64,000 bases of DNA from an uncultured Flavobacteriales bacterium (GTDB lineage: Bacteria > Bacteroidota > Bacteroidia > Flavobacteriales > Flavobacteriaceae): assembly GCA_913058295.1 (NCBI GenBank), contig CAJXRD010000001.1:62001-126000 (forward strand), written 5' to 3'. The position numbers and the translations under genes were made by a program. The notes beneath the pieces were generated by a model. The model did no database searches. It was not told where the DNA came from and was given only the letters and a program-made list of their open reading frames with translations. This document shows, piece after piece, positions 63,958-64,000 of this stretch (position 1 is its first letter; the number at the start of each line of letters is the position of its first letter).

Positions 63958-64000
63958 ATTAATTAATATAGAGTAGTGGAACTATATTTACTTTTTAAGA

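Overview
The window is about 64 kb of AT-rich chromosome from a bacterium of the phylum Bacteroidota, most probably a marine Flavobacteriaceae. The evidence is the Flavobacteria-type promoter (TTG, 17-19 nt, TAnnTTTG) in front of both tRNA genes and the rpmF operon, a TonB-receptor-like barrel with an N-terminal carboxypeptidase-regulatory-like domain, a short protein with a PID-type C-terminal sorting signal, lipoproteins of the SC type, and the DUF177-rpmF-fabH-accB-accC order. No phage, insertion sequence or CRISPR array was seen. Most genes are core housekeeping genes.

Layout. 1-8.8 kb: the cut-off glutaminyl-tRNA synthetase gene, folB, tRNA-Cys, an esterase, a LysE-type exporter, RNase R, then an AT-rich 480-bp gap with two DnaA-box-like 9-mers, and rpiB, a CDF metal exporter and an ElaA-type acetyltransferase. 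8.8-14.4 kb: a minus-strand series (YbjQ, DUF302, sterol-desaturase-like, CtpA protease, rnpA, putative porin, a methyltransferase-like membrane protein). 14.4-17.9 kb: an accessory island made of two tandem small-RNA genes with terminators, a three-gene operon of unknown proteins, and two duplicated HTH regulators. 17.9-26.9 kb: M1 aminopeptidase, S8 protease, MBL hydrolase, SulP transporter, Na+/H+ antiporter and a small lipoprotein. 26.9-45 kb: an 11-subunit complex I operon (nuoABCDHIJKLMN, no nuoEFG) directly downstream of 2-oxoacid:ferredoxin oxidoreductase korAB, with a divergent ferredoxin and pyruvate:ferredoxin oxidoreductase (nifJ). 45-64 kb: lepA, a TonB-receptor-like barrel, dusB, a LolC/FtsX-type permease, rbfA, methylmalonyl-CoA epimerase, tRNA-Met, ribE, pdxA, the rpmF/fabH/accBC cluster, mtgA, a Gre-like factor, prolyl oligopeptidase, DoxX and asd.

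How it works together. Two parts stand out. First, the kor, ferredoxin, nifJ and nuo genes make a coherent module in which 2-oxoacid oxidation reduces ferredoxin, and ferredoxin (rather than NADH) probably feeds the NADH-binding-module-free complex I. Second, a palindrome (TGACAT-N3-ATGTCA, or the variant TGACA-N5-TGTCA) occurs in front of the esterase, both small-RNA genes and the three-gene unknown operon, and its centre is always exactly 31 nt upstream of the first base of a -7-like element. That places it near -42, where class II activators bind. The copy next to the three-gene operon also lies in the divergent promoter of the duplicated HTH regulators. I read this as a small undescribed regulon: one activator, two sibling sRNAs, an unknown operon and an esterase. 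The regulator is not proven; the neighbouring HTH proteins are candidates only.

Limits: all family names come from reading motifs by eye without database searches. Promoters, sRNA ends and the candidate origin are predictions.
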